Assembly: GCA_964437415.1 (NCBI GenBank)
Contig: CAYTGN010000015.1
Location: 1 to 64,000, forward strand
DNA length: 64,000 nucleotides
Direction of reading: 5' to 3'
Source: CADEDV01 sp964437415
Lineage (GTDB): Bacteria; Bacteroidota; Bacteroidia; Chitinophagales; Chitinophagaceae
The position numbers and the translations under genes were made by a program. The notes below the pieces were generated by a model. That model saw only the letters and a program-made list of their open reading frames with translations, was not told the DNA's origin and searched no databases. Numbering within the stretch: the stretch's first letter is position 1; each line of letters starts with the position of its first letter. This document shows positions 1-8,596 of the stretch, piece after piece.

Positions 1-24
1 CTGAATGTTTACGTTCATAGTCAT
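1..24 (-). CDS. hpf: ribosome hibernation promoting factor, 5' end only
   Basis: Only the first eight codons lie in the window. Read on the minus strand from position 24 they give Met-Thr-Met-Asn-Val-Asn-Ile-Gln, or start at the second Met at position 18. This resembles the N-terminus of HPF/RaiA proteins, which bind 30S subunits and form inactive 100S ribosomes in stationary phase. The call leans on gene order: in Bacteroidota rpsU, a XerC/D recombinase and hpf commonly lie in this order on one strand, as here. Eight residues alone cannot prove it. Confidence 0.5.
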
Positions 25-180
25 CACATTTTTTAACAGTGAAACAATAAAAAAAAGAACTGCACAAAAGAACTGGAAATGTTACATAGGCTTGTGTTTT
101 GTGGTTGCTATGAAGTTACTGCAAGAGAGGCATTTTCCCAACAAATGTTTCGATAAAAATTATTGTGCTAAGTGGAAAAA

Positions 181-1080
181 TCAGGCCCTGGGGTGGGCTT
201 TCTTATGCACATCCTTCAGCTTCTCAATGGTATTATGAGTATAGACCTGGGTAGAGGCTAAGCTGCTGTGACCCAGTAGCTCTTTTACAGCATTGAGGTC
301 GGCCCCGCTATTCATCAGGTGGGTGGCAAAAGTGTGTCGCAACACATGTGGGCTTTTTTTATCAAGGGTGCTTGCCATGCCGAGGTATTTATTTACCAAC
401 AGGTAGGCATATTTAGGATATAACTTTCTGCCCTTTTCAGTAACCAGCAGGGTTTCGGCAGGCTTTTCAAATTCCTTCCGTTTTAATCGCAGATAGTCCC
501 GGATATTGCCCACCGTTTCCGGGCTTACCGGAATCACCCTTTCCTTATTTCCTTTTCCCAGCACCTTGATCCGGGATCTTCCCAGGTCCAATTGCCCCTC
601 TTTCAACCCGATTAGTTCACTTAACCGCATCCCGGTAGAATAAAACAAGGTCAGCAGCATTTTGGCATTCAGGCTTTTCCAGTCTTCGGTGGCACCGCTA
701 ATGGCCGCCATCAGTTCCTTTGTTTCTTGCTCTTTCACAAAGACAGGAAGCCTTTTTCCAATTTTTGGGGTCACAATATTGGACAAAGGAGTACTGGAAA
801 GTGCCCCATTTTTTAACTGGAACTTAAAAAAGGAGCGCAGGCTGGAGATTTTACGGTTGATGGATTTAGCCGTCATCCCGTTTTCCCTGAGCCGTGCCAG
901 CCAGCTGCGTACGATTGCCGTATTAATGTCCTTTAAAGGAGTAGCCCCATACTGCATTTCGACGTAATCAAAAAAATCCCTGAGATCGGATTGGTAAGAA
1001 GTGATGGTGTGCGCCGAATACCTTTTTTCAAATTTCAGGTAATCAAGAAAGGATTGTACAGGAGAGTGGGTTAGTGACAT
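181..1080 (-). CDS. xerC: tyrosine recombinase XerC/XerD family
   Basis: This 299-residue protein has the normal length and two-domain layout of Xer recombinases: an N-terminal SAM-like DNA-binding domain (about residues 5-90) and a C-terminal catalytic domain. All catalytic residues are visible: R152 in GMRLSEL, K176 in LGKGNKE, H245 and R248 in HVLRHTF, H271 in GHSS and the nucleophile Y280 in QVYTH. Xer proteins resolve chromosome dimers at dif sites. The setting between rpsU and hpf is the housekeeping Bacteroidota arrangement, so I do not read it as a phage integrase. Whether this is the XerC or XerD partner cannot be told from sequence alone. Its ATG directly follows the T-run of a terminator-like hairpin. 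Confidence 0.9.
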   Translation of the reverse strand: MSLTHSPVQSFLDYLKFEKRYSAHTITSYQSDLRDFFDYVEMQYGATPLKDINTAIVRSWLARLRENGMTAKSINRKISSLRSFFKFQLKNGALSSTPLSNIVTPKIGKRLPVFVKEQETKELMAAISGATEDWKSLNAKMLLTLFYSTGMRLSELIGLKEGQLDLGRSRIKVLGKGNKERVIPVSPETVGNIRDYLRLKRKEFEKPAETLLVTEKGRKLYPKYAYLLVNKYLGMASTLDKKSPHVLRHTFATHLMNSGADLNAVKELLGHSSLASTQVYTHNTIEKLKDVHKKAHPRA

Positions 1081-1120
1081 AAAAAAAAATAGCTACAAAG
1101 CTATAAAACTTTGCAGCTAT
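1081..1120 (-). terminator. Rho-independent terminator between rpsU and xerC
   Basis: On the minus strand a 12-bp stem (1109-1120 with 1089-1100, one G-U pair) with an 8-nt loop is followed by an uninterrupted run of Ts at 1088-1081. The run ends exactly one base before the xerC start codon at 1080, so termination here would cut rpsU off from xerC. Expression of xerC from the rpsU promoter would need read-through. Confidence 0.85.
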
Positions 1121-1148
1121 CTCCTATTATCTTGTGAGGCAGAAAGAA

Positions 1149-1346
1149 TTATCCTTCGATCTTTCCGCTGGCAATTTTCTGCTTATAGATCGCCTTCAGC
1201 ACTTCGCCCCTGCGCTTTACAGACGGCTTGGTGAAACTCTGGCGTTCACGCAACTGAAGCAACACCTTTGATTTCTCAAATTTCTTTTTGTACTTCTTCA
1301 GCGCTTTGTCAATGTTTTCGCAATCTTTTGAGTCAATGATTAACAT
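1149..1346 (-). CDS. rpsU: 30S ribosomal protein bS21
   Basis: This 65-residue basic protein has the bS21 pattern: an N-terminal MLIIDSK stretch, then helices rich in Lys/Arg with QLRERQSF and KPSVKRRGE. bS21 sits on the 30S platform near the 3' end of 16S rRNA. I chose the ATG at 1346 rather than the upstream in-frame start at 1385. It fits the family's N-terminus and has a perfect Shine-Dalgarno sequence at 1354-1361, seven bases upstream. In Bacteroidota bS21 helps mask the anti-Shine-Dalgarno of 16S rRNA, so a strong Shine-Dalgarno on its own mRNA suggests autoregulation. It is followed by a strong terminator before xerC. Confidence 0.95.
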   Translation of the reverse strand: MLIIDSKDCENIDKALKKYKKKFEKSKVLLQLRERQSFTKPSVKRRGEVLKAIYKQKIASGKIEG

Positions 1347-1353
1347 GTTGATA

Positions 1354-1361
1354 CCTCCTCC
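1354..1361 (-). promoter_or_regulatory. strong Shine-Dalgarno sequence of rpsU
   Basis: The minus strand reads GGAGGAGG here, seven bases before the rpsU ATG. Almost no other gene in the window has such a site. It decides the start codon and is the probable target of bS21-dependent autoregulation known in the phylum. Confidence 0.85.
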
Positions 1362-1382
1362 TGGTATTTTTTTAACGGGTGG

Positions 1383-1390
1383 CAAAGATA
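1383..1390 (-). promoter_or_regulatory. -7 promoter element upstream of rpsU
   Basis: The minus strand reads TATCTTTG, an exact match to the Bacteroidota -7 consensus TAnnTTTG, 36 bases upstream of the rpsU ATG. I do not see a clear -33 TTG at the usual spacing, so the assignment is moderate. Confidence 0.5.
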
Positions 1391-1444
1391 GGCGGAAAAT
1401 CTGAAAATAAGAACAGACGGAAGAATTGATTTATTTTGCCAAAT

Positions 1445-2056
1445 ATGTTTACCGGAATCATTGAAGCATTGGGGATAGTTAAAGCCGTCATTACCAGCGG
1501 CTCCAATAAAACGTTTTGGGTTGAATCGCAGCTATCTGGCCAATTCAGGGTTGATCAGAGCGTCAGCCATAACGGGGTTTGCCTCACCGTGGAAGAGGTG
1601 CGGGACGGCCTGCATCGGGTCACTGCTATTGAAGAAACGCTGAACAAAACCACTTTAGGGAACTGGGCTGAAGGAACTCTTGTAAATATCGAACGCTGCC
1701 TGCCGGTGAATGGCCGGCTGGATGGACATTTTGTGCAGGGGCATACAGACTGCACCGCCATCTGCACTTCTATTGCCGAAAAGAACGGAAGCTGGAACCT
1801 GGAATTTGAATTTCCAAAGAAATTCGCCGACCTAATCATCGAAAAAGGCTCTATCGCCATAAATGGCATCAGCCTGACGGTGTTTAATGTGAAAAAGAAA
1901 AGTTTTGCAGTCGCTGTCATTCCTTACACCTATGAGCACACCAATATTCAAACGCTGAAGCCGGGAGATACTGTTAACCTTGAATTTGATCTGCTTGGCA
2001 AGTATATACTGAGAAAGTTATCTTTGTCCAAAGGACTCCGTGAGAAAGAGAAATAA
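1445..2056 (+). CDS. ribE: riboflavin synthase, alpha chain
   Basis: Riboflavin synthase converts two 6,7-dimethyl-8-ribityllumazine molecules to riboflavin in the last step of the pathway. The 203-residue protein begins with the diagnostic MFTGIIE and contains two lumazine-binding repeats: the first spans about residues 1-95, the second starts near GHFVQGHTD and contains SLTVFNV. The ATG at 1445 is chosen over an upstream frame start at 1436 because it gives the canonical N-terminus. It is divergent from rpsU, with a 98-bp gap between start codons. No FMN riboswitch fits in that gap. Confidence 0.95.
   Translation: MFTGIIEALGIVKAVITSGSNKTFWVESQLSGQFRVDQSVSHNGVCLTVEEVRDGLHRVTAIEETLNKTTLGNWAEGTLVNIERCLPVNGRLDGHFVQGHTDCTAICTSIAEKNGSWNLEFEFPKKFADLIIEKGSIAINGISLTVFNVKKKSFAVAVIPYTYEHTNIQTLKPGDTVNLEFDLLGKYILRKLSLSKGLREKEK
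1995..2026 (+). promoter_or_regulatory. putative promoter inside the ribE 3' end
   Basis: TTG at 1995-1997 and TATCTTTG at 2019-2026 are 21 bases apart and match the Bacteroidota -33/-7 consensus. They lie in the last codons of ribE and could start transcription of the acyltransferase gene at 2077. Confidence 0.45.
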
Positions 2057-2076
2057 CTAACCCATTTCTTCCATTC

Positions 2077-3165
2077 ATGACTGCCGACACCCCTCACAGG
2101 CCCCACTACCCTGCCCTTGATGGATTGCGGGGAGTTGCCATTCTGCTGGTGGTGTTCTATCACAATTTCGGGTTCATCAAACAAACTTTTTTTGGCTGGC
2201 TGGGTGTTGACCTGTTTTTTGTGCTGAGTGGTTTCCTGATCACAGACATTTTATTGAATGCGCTGAATAAACCCGGGTTCCTCCGCAACTTTTATATGAG
2301 GAGGGTGCTGCGCATCTTTCCTTTGTATTATGCAAGCCTGGTTCTTTTCCTTTTTATTATTCCTGCTTTCACCTCCAAAACTATTAACTGGGAATATTAC
2401 CAGCACAATCAAATCTACCTGTGGACTTACCTGCAAAACTGGTTATATATATTCAATGAGCCGGGGTCTGCACATATCCTGAATCACTATTGGTCGCTTG
2501 CTGTGGAAGAACAGTTCTATATTTTCTGGCCTTTGATCATTTTATGGTTGAAGAAATCTAAACACCTGCTGATCTTTATCAGTTCCGTGCTGTTGTTAGT
2601 CATCTTATTCAGGTTTGGATTATGGGTATATAAGATCGAAAACCTGGCCTATTATAATCTCTACACGTTTACACGTTTTGATGGAATATGTATTGGCTGC
2701 ATCGTGGCAATGCTGGTACGGATGAACATTAATTTCATCAAAAAAAACACGACAGCAATTGTACTGGCCTTTGCCGCTGTCAATTTCCTGTTCTTTTTCA
2801 TTAACAGGCTGTACTCCTTTTCTTTTCCCTACCTCGCTCTTGTAGGCTACAGCACATTTGCCATGATGTTTGGCCTCCTGATCTATGAAGCGGTGACAAG
2901 AAACACCCCCATCCTCAACTATATTCTGGGATTTCGGCTATTAAAATTTTTTGGACGAATTTCCTATGGATTTTACATTTTTCACTGGCCTGTTTACCTG
3001 CTGATGAACAGCTACCTGCTTTCATTCGCAAAAGACCACCTGGCTGATTTTACCGCAAGATTTAGTGTTTCGGTATTCGCCACTGCAACTGCCGTAGCTA
3101 TTAGCTGGTTGAGCTACCGCTATTTTGAAAGTTATTTTCTGAAATTAAAATCCCGCTATGCCTGA
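2077..3165 (+). CDS. acyltransferase, OafA/YrhL type (acyltransferase 3 family)
   Basis: This 362-residue integral membrane protein has about ten predicted transmembrane segments. Family motifs are clear: YPALDGLRGVA near the N-terminus, the conserved His in VVFYHN, GVDLFFVLSGFLI, and HYWSLAVEEQFYIFWP. Such enzymes transfer acyl groups (often acetyl) to sugars of O-antigen, exopolysaccharide or peptidoglycan in the inner membrane. It heads a plus-strand cluster of membrane and glycan genes, so a surface polysaccharide or glycolipid is the likely acceptor. The substrate cannot be read from the sequence. Confidence 0.88.
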   Translation: MTADTPHRPHYPALDGLRGVAILLVVFYHNFGFIKQTFFGWLGVDLFFVLSGFLITDILLNALNKPGFLRNFYMRRVLRIFPLYYASLVLFLFIIPAFTSKTINWEYYQHNQIYLWTYLQNWLYIFNEPGSAHILNHYWSLAVEEQFYIFWPLIILWLKKSKHLLIFISSVLLLVILFRFGLWVYKIENLAYYNLYTFTRFDGICIGCIVAMLVRMNINFIKKNTTAIVLAFAAVNFLFFFINRLYSFSFPYLALVGYSTFAMMFGLLIYEAVTRNTPILNYILGFRLLKFFGRISYGFYIFHWPVYLLMNSYLLSFAKDHLADFTARFSVSVFATATAVAISWLSYRYFESYFLKLKSRYA

Positions 3166-3216
3166 TATTCCGCCTATACTTTCAAATAAAACGCAGGGAT
3201 TGTATCTTTAACCGTC

Positions 3217-4164
3217 ATGCAAAACCGCATCATCATATTATGTCCGCTTTTCAATGATTCAGATTCATTCAAGCATTTATTGGCTGAATTAAAGAAATCA
3301 TTTGAACATCTCACAGCCTTTGATTTCAGGGTGCTGGTGATCAATGATGGTTCAACAGAACCTCTTTCCATTGAAAAAGTGGCTGGCTTTCCTGTGCATG
3401 TGTTACCTCTTTACCGGAATATCGGGCATCAAAAAGCCCTGGCAATCGGGCTTGCATATATCAAAGACAATTATCAATGTGATAAAGTCCTCATTATGGA
3501 TGCCGATGGTGAAGACCGGCCTGAAGATGCCCTCGAAATGTTGCTCACATCTGAAAAGAAACCCGGTCAAGTGATATTTGCCTACCGGCAATCAAGACAG
3601 GAAGGTTCAGGCTTCAGGTTTTTCTACGGTTTATACAAACTCAGTTTCAGGATACTCACCGGCAAAAAAATCTCTTTTGGCAATTTTATGGTGATGCCAA
3701 AAGACATGCTTGATAAGATCGTTTTTTACAGTGAAATCTGGAATCATCTTGCCGGCGGCATTCTGAAATCCGGCTTGCCCTGGTCATCGGTGCACACCCA
3801 TCGGGGCAAAAGATATGCAGGCAGTTCAAAAATGAATTTTTCCCGCCTGCTTATGCATGGCCTCGGAGCTATTGCTGTTTTTATGGAAGTAATTGCGAGC
3901 AGGCTGATGATATTTTCATTCTTGCTGATTGGGTTTTCATTGCTGGTGATATTAATTCTTACCGGGATTAAAATATTCACCGACCAGGCCATTCCCGGGT
4001 GGACCTCCACCCTTATGTCGTCTATGCTGATAGTGCTGCTGCAAAGTTTTCTTTTATCGTTAGTAACACTCTTCCTTTATTTTTCATCTGAATCCCAGCG
4101 AAAATTTGTTCCGGCCCTGCATTACAAAGATTTTACCGGCCCTGTTGAAACTATCGGCGAATGA
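3217..4164 (+). CDS. family 2 glycosyltransferase with C-terminal membrane segments
   Basis: The 315-residue protein has a GT-A domain (about residues 1-220) resembling polyprenyl-phosphate glycosyltransferases (GtrB/DPM1 type): LCPLFNDSD, VINDGS, RNIGHQKALA, and a metal-binding DADGEDRP. Two hydrophobic segments follow (about 225-255 and 270-295), typical for proteins that put a sugar on undecaprenyl phosphate at the inner membrane. The next gene overlaps its stop codon by four bases, so translation is probably coupled. The sugar is unknown. Confidence 0.85.
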   Translation: MQNRIIILCPLFNDSDSFKHLLAELKKSFEHLTAFDFRVLVINDGSTEPLSIEKVAGFPVHVLPLYRNIGHQKALAIGLAYIKDNYQCDKVLIMDADGEDRPEDALEMLLTSEKKPGQVIFAYRQSRQEGSGFRFFYGLYKLSFRILTGKKISFGNFMVMPKDMLDKIVFYSEIWNHLAGGILKSGLPWSSVHTHRGKRYAGSSKMNFSRLLMHGLGAIAVFMEVIASRLMIFSFLLIGFSLLVILILTGIKIFTDQAIPGWTSTLMSSMLIVLLQSFLLSLVTLFLYFSSESQRKFVPALHYKDFTGPVETIGE

Positions 4165-4880
4165 GCAATGACCATACATACCCGGGACAAGAACTTGCTC
4201 TTTTTGAAAAAGCCATCAACTGGAAATACTATTTTGCACGTTTCATTTTACCATTGCTGAAAGACAGGGTGCTGGAAACCGGCGCCGGTATTGGCGGCAG
4301 CACACAGTTATTAAATAATAATACTGCAGCAGAATGGGTGATGCTGGAACCGGACCCATCTATGCAGCAAATGCTCCGGGAAAAAATAACCGCTGGCTCA
4401 TTACCTCATAATTGCCTGTTGAAAGAAGGAACTGTTGCTGAACTTCCAGATGAAGACCTGTATGACTGCATCATCTATATTGATGTGCTGGAACATATTC
4501 CCAAAGATGCCCATGAGATGGAGTTGGCTTCTTTGCACTTGAAACCCGGCGGTCATCTAATTATTCTGTCACCTGCTTTTAATTTTTTGATGAGCCCTTT
4601 TGATAAAGCTATTGGTCACTGTCGTCGCTATTCAAAAAAATCCTTATCCCGCTTGCGGCCAGCTTCACTCAGCTCCGAAAAGCTGATTTATCTTGATTCA
4701 GCAGGTTTCTTTGCATCATTAGCCAATAAATTATTACTGAAACAGTCTTACCCCACTCACAAACAGGTGCAGTGGTGGGACAAGTGCCTCATCCCTGTTT
4801 CAAAATTCACTGACCGTATTTTCTTTTATTCCTTCGGAAAAAGTATTTTGGCCGTGTGGAAGAAAACAAAAACTTCTTAA
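4161..4880 (+). CDS. SAM-dependent methyltransferase
   Basis: The 239-residue protein has class I methyltransferase motifs: motif I VLETGAGIGG, an acidic loop after LEPD, YIDVLEHIP as motif II and LKPGGHLIILSP as motif III. A later HCRRYSKKSL stretch is common in methyltransferases found with glycan genes. It starts inside the stop codon of the glycosyltransferase (ATGA overlap) and overlaps the start of the following membrane protein by 25 bp. The substrate, sugar or lipid, is not evident. Confidence 0.85.
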   Translation: MSNDHTYPGQELALFEKAINWKYYFARFILPLLKDRVLETGAGIGGSTQLLNNNTAAEWVMLEPDPSMQQMLREKITAGSLPHNCLLKEGTVAELPDEDLYDCIIYIDVLEHIPKDAHEMELASLHLKPGGHLIILSPAFNFLMSPFDKAIGHCRRYSKKSLSRLRPASLSSEKLIYLDSAGFFASLANKLLLKQSYPTHKQVQWWDKCLIPVSKFTDRIFFYSFGKSILAVWKKTKTS

Positions 4881-7009
4881 ATAAGATCGGGCAACTGGTG
4901 CGTCGCAAGCAACATTACCTGTTGCTGCTGTTGATCACCCTGCTGGCTTATTGGCCTCTTAGTTTTGGTGTTTTCAGTTTAAAAAATGATGCTCTCATTT
5001 ATTTTCTTCCGTACCGCTATCATGTCAGCGAAGCCATTCAGCATGGAGAATTTCCCTGGTGGAGTCCCTGGTTATACAGCGGCCTCCCGCTGCACAGCGA
5101 CATTCAAAGCGGGGTCTGGAACCCGGTGGTAATGCTTATATCCTGCTTTACCACTTACAACATGTCCGTACTGCAATGGGAACTCCTCTTTTATCTTTTT
5201 ATTGCTGCCATCGGGATGTATAAGTTGGTAAAAGAGTTGGGCGGAACCTCTCAAACATCTTTTCACTCTGCTGTAGTCTATCTGTGTTGCGGCTTCATGA
5301 CAGACAGTGGTTCATTTATCCCCTGGATCAGTAACGCTGCATATCTTCCCTTTGTGTTTTGTTATTTTCTCAGGCTGGTAAACAGCCCGGGCACAGGCAC
5401 ATCTTTAAAATTATCTCTCTCACTTTTTCTGCTGCTTACAACCGGGTACCCAAGTTTTTTCATTTTTGCAGCCTATATACTGCTGGTCGCAACAATTATC
5501 ATTCTTTATAAGAACCGCCGCCAGGTAGCAAAGATCAAATCACTGCTGAAATTCACATTACTCGCTGCAATTGTTGCACTGCTGCTATGCAGCCCCGCCA
5601 TATTATCCTGGCTTGATTTCTTTGATTATTATGAAAGAGGCAAAGGCGCCAGTCTTGAAAAAGCTGTTTCCGGGTCATTTCCTCTCTTCAGCACAACATC
5701 ATATCTATTTCCCTCGGCAGTTTATAAAGGACATTCCTGGCTTACGACCGATGTGAGTTTACGAAACGCCTCTGTGGGTATCGTTATGCTGGTTTTCTTT
5801 TTGGTCGCATTATTCAAATCTAAAACCAGCAACAGTAAATTTTTATTCGGCACTGTCATTTTCTCCTTTCTTTTCAGCCTTGGTGATGCTACACCTTTAC
5901 GGGAATGGTGCTACCGTTTTGTTCCGCTCATGGACAGCTTCCGGCACCCGTCCTGCATGAGACTATTTACAACCATTGGTATCATCCTTATAGCCATTCC
6001 GGTTTTAAATATGGCATGGACAAACCTTTCATTGATTGCAAAGCCATTGTATAAAACAACCATTACCATTATCGTCCTTGTTGCCGGGTTCATTATTTAT
6101 TATGCTGTACAAAGCGGTTTGTTGCAGCACCCCTCATTTTCGCTGAGCAAAGAAACACTGGACAAACTCAGTTTTGATGACCTCGTTGTTTTACAAGGCA
6201 TTCTGCAGCTTGGCTTCCTGGCAGCTTTGCTTTTCATTATTCAAAAACAAAGAACCAGGCTTTTATTACCCATAGGCATTGCCAACTTGTTGTTGCTTTG
6301 CTGGATGGCGCAGCCATTCACTTTTTTCTCACAACTCAAAACCAGGGAAGTCAATAATCATATTGCCTCTTTCCAAAAAGGCTTTCCAGTGTCGGATGCC
6401 AATACGCCAATGATCATGACAATACAGCAAGGGTCTGCTGAGAAAAAACCATACAACGATAATGGCTTTTACAGTAAAAGACCCATGATTCAGGAGGATA
6501 TTGTGTCACCGACAGTTAACAGCCGGTATCATGAATTCCTGCTCGACAGCCAGCTCAGAAACAAGTTGAACAATTACCCATTTATATATTTCTCCGATAG
6601 CTCTGTTTATTCAATGCATTCACTACCGGACAGCGGGAGAATAGTGTTGTTTGACAGTATTGGAAGACCTCAACCGGTTTTTGAACATACCAAAGGCGAT
6701 ATAAAAATAAAGAATATTACAGCCAACAGGATTGAAATGAACGTCACCTCCGAAGGTTATGGCTTGCTGAATATTTTTCAGCAATACCATCATGGCTGGC
6801 GGGCTTGGGTCAATGCTGTTGAAATCCCTGTTTTCCGAACCAACATTGCATTCATGAGTATCCCGGTTCCGAAGGGGAATCATACACTCGTTTTCAGGTT
6901 TGAGCCACACCTTTTTGTTAATTGGTCAATATATATTTCCACGACCACCCTGTTGCTGATATCGATATTCTTTATCTTTCAATTTGTAAAAAGCCGCAAC
7001 CGATTATGA
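4856..7009 (+). CDS. YfhO-like polytopic membrane protein
   Basis: The 717-residue protein has roughly a dozen hydrophobic segments and a soluble C-terminal region of about 200 residues. The first loop (NDALIYFLPYRYHV, then GEFPWWSPWLYSGLPL) matches the YfhO family, whose members are GT-C-like and in Gram-positives glycosylate teichoic acids. The chosen start is a GTG at 4856 within the methyltransferase gene, because no ATG occurs before the first membrane segment; the exact start is uncertain. It is tightly packed in the envelope cluster, which fits lipid-linked sugar transfer, but the reaction is inferred. Confidence 0.75.
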   Translation: MEENKNFLNKIGQLVRRKQHYLLLLLITLLAYWPLSFGVFSLKNDALIYFLPYRYHVSEAIQHGEFPWWSPWLYSGLPLHSDIQSGVWNPVVMLISCFTTYNMSVLQWELLFYLFIAAIGMYKLVKELGGTSQTSFHSAVVYLCCGFMTDSGSFIPWISNAAYLPFVFCYFLRLVNSPGTGTSLKLSLSLFLLLTTGYPSFFIFAAYILLVATIIILYKNRRQVAKIKSLLKFTLLAAIVALLLCSPAILSWLDFFDYYERGKGASLEKAVSGSFPLFSTTSYLFPSAVYKGHSWLTTDVSLRNASVGIVMLVFFLVALFKSKTSNSKFLFGTVIFSFLFSLGDATPLREWCYRFVPLMDSFRHPSCMRLFTTIGIILIAIPVLNMAWTNLSLIAKPLYKTTITIIVLVAGFIIYYAVQSGLLQHPSFSLSKETLDKLSFDDLVVLQGILQLGFLAALLFIIQKQRTRLLLPIGIANLLLLCWMAQPFTFFSQLKTREVNNHIASFQKGFPVSDANTPMIMTIQQGSAEKKPYNDNGFYSKRPMIQEDIVSPTVNSRYHEFLLDSQLRNKLNNYPFIYFSDSSVYSMHSLPDSGRIVLFDSIGRPQPVFEHTKGDIKIKNITANRIEMNVTSEGYGLLNIFQQYHHGWRAWVNAVEIPVFRTNIAFMSIPVPKGNHTLVFRFEPHLFVNWSIYISTTTLLLISIFFIFQFVKSRNRL

Positions 7010-8592
7010 AAAAAAAGGGAAGAAACTGGTTGTTTGCCCTGATGCTGACAACACCCATGGTTGTTTTCTTCCTTGGCTATTTGTTGAATCATGATGCCTC
7101 GCTTAACCCTACCGGTTTCATCCAATACGACAATGTTTCCTATATCGCTTATGCCCGTCAATACACCGAATTAGGTCATTCAAGTATATTTTACAATAAT
7201 CCTTTTAATGATTCAGCAAACTACCCGGCTATCTATTTTCAGCCACAAACCCTGCTCTTTGCTTTGTTGCTGCAACTGGGTGTGTCGCCAGGTTGGATAT
7301 TGATTCCGTTCACACTGCTTTGTTCACTGCTCTGTTTTCGTTTACTCATTGGTATTTACGATCACCTGGTTCCTGCTTCCCGGTATAGAATAATCTGCAT
7401 TAGCCTGCTGGCATGGGGCGGCGGTTTATTGGCCTTTTCAGGTTTTTTGGCAAAAACAATTTTGGGAACAGCTACAGTACCTGACATTTTTCATCTTGAT
7501 CCCGGCGCCGGCTGGTGGGGATTGAACCTTGGCAGATCACTGTTCTTTTCCTGCGAAGCCTGGTATCACCTGCTTTTTCTTGCTGTGATCTTTTGCCTGT
7601 TGAAACAAAAATGGAGGCTGGCAACATATACCTGTCTTATTCTCTCTTTATCCCATCCATTCACCGGGCTGGAGTTATTAAGTGTCCTTGCGGCCTGGGT
7701 TTGTCTTGAAAAATTTGCTTTTGCGAATAAAAAAATACCAACATGGTTTGTGGCGGCGACATTGTTATTACTATGCTTTCACATTTATTACTATCTCTGG
7801 CATCTTCCCCGGTATGGAGATCATCGCTCAGTTAGCAGCCAGTATGAATTAAACTGGCGGCTTCGCTTTTTCAGCATGATACCGGCTTATTGCCTTGCCG
7901 CAGCCTTTGCAGTTTTCAGTGTATGGAAAATTAAAACAGGTACTTCCTGGCTACAAAAACCTGCCAACCGGTTGCTGCTCACATGGTTTATTGTTGCCTT
8001 TGCATTGGCAAATCATGAATTATTCATAAAAGCCCGGCAGCCCATTCATTTCACCAGGGGATATATCTGGACATCACTGATGCTGATCGGTTTGCCTGCA
8101 TTGCAACTGCTTTTTGAAAAATGCCGGGGAACAATGGTGAAAAAAACAGTTGCCGCTTTCTTTGTGTTGCTGCTTTTGTCAGACAACCTGCTCTGGATCG
8201 GTTTGAACACTGCCGGTAAAGCAACAATGGCTTCCATTAAACACATTGACAAGGACCAACAAGCCATCCTCGATAAAATAGATGAAACAGCCGATACCAA
8301 AACACTTATCATCAGCCGTGATGAAGTGATCCCTTACCTCGCCACCATATATACCAATGCCTATTCATGGGTGTCACATCCTTTTACGACTCCCTTTGTT
8401 GAAGAAAAAAAGAAGGCTATTGATTTATTTATTGAAACCGGAGCCATTGACCCGGCCTGGAAAAACAGGAAAATTATTTTCCTGTTCAGTAAAAATGATG
8501 CAGCAGAAATGAAAAGGGAAGCAGCAATGCCTTTCCCGGCAAATAGGATATTTGAATCATCTTCGATGATCATGGCAGAAGCAAACCTATAA
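7006..8592 (+). CDS. polytopic membrane protein, possible GT-C type
   Basis: I do not recognise a named family. The 528-residue protein starts with a Lys-rich tail and a membrane segment, then a periplasmic-type loop (FIQYDNVSYIAYARQY, an acidic-aromatic pattern as in GT-C enzymes). About nine to eleven further hydrophobic segments and a soluble tail of about 110 residues follow. The ATG at 7006 overlaps the stop codon of the YfhO-like gene and is preferred over an upstream in-frame start at 6922. It ends four bases before the convergent hscA stop, with no terminator. A role in surface glycan synthesis is inferred from neighbours only. Confidence 0.65.
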   Translation: MKKKGRNWLFALMLTTPMVVFFLGYLLNHDASLNPTGFIQYDNVSYIAYARQYTELGHSSIFYNNPFNDSANYPAIYFQPQTLLFALLLQLGVSPGWILIPFTLLCSLLCFRLLIGIYDHLVPASRYRIICISLLAWGGGLLAFSGFLAKTILGTATVPDIFHLDPGAGWWGLNLGRSLFFSCEAWYHLLFLAVIFCLLKQKWRLATYTCLILSLSHPFTGLELLSVLAAWVCLEKFAFANKKIPTWFVAATLLLLCFHIYYYLWHLPRYGDHRSVSSQYELNWRLRFFSMIPAYCLAAAFAVFSVWKIKTGTSWLQKPANRLLLTWFIVAFALANHELFIKARQPIHFTRGYIWTSLMLIGLPALQLLFEKCRGTMVKKTVAAFFVLLLLSDNLLWIGLNTAGKATMASIKHIDKDQQAILDKIDETADTKTLIISRDEVIPYLATIYTNAYSWVSHPFTTPFVEEKKKAIDLFIETGAIDPAWKNRKIIFLFSKNDAAEMKREAAMPFPANRIFESSSMIMAEANL

Positions 8593-8596
8593 AACT

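Noticed and set aside
5..238. Plus-strand open frame at the left edge
   Set aside because: It overlaps the start of hpf and the end of xerC on the other strand and shows no protein-like features.
181..1080. Integrase marking a mobile island at the left edge
   Set aside because: The protein has Xer-like length and lies in the rpsU-xerC-hpf order common in this phylum; no repeats or phage genes accompany it.
1386..1444. FMN riboswitch upstream of ribE
   Set aside because: The gap to the divergent gene is under 100 bp and has none of the conserved FMN-element segments.
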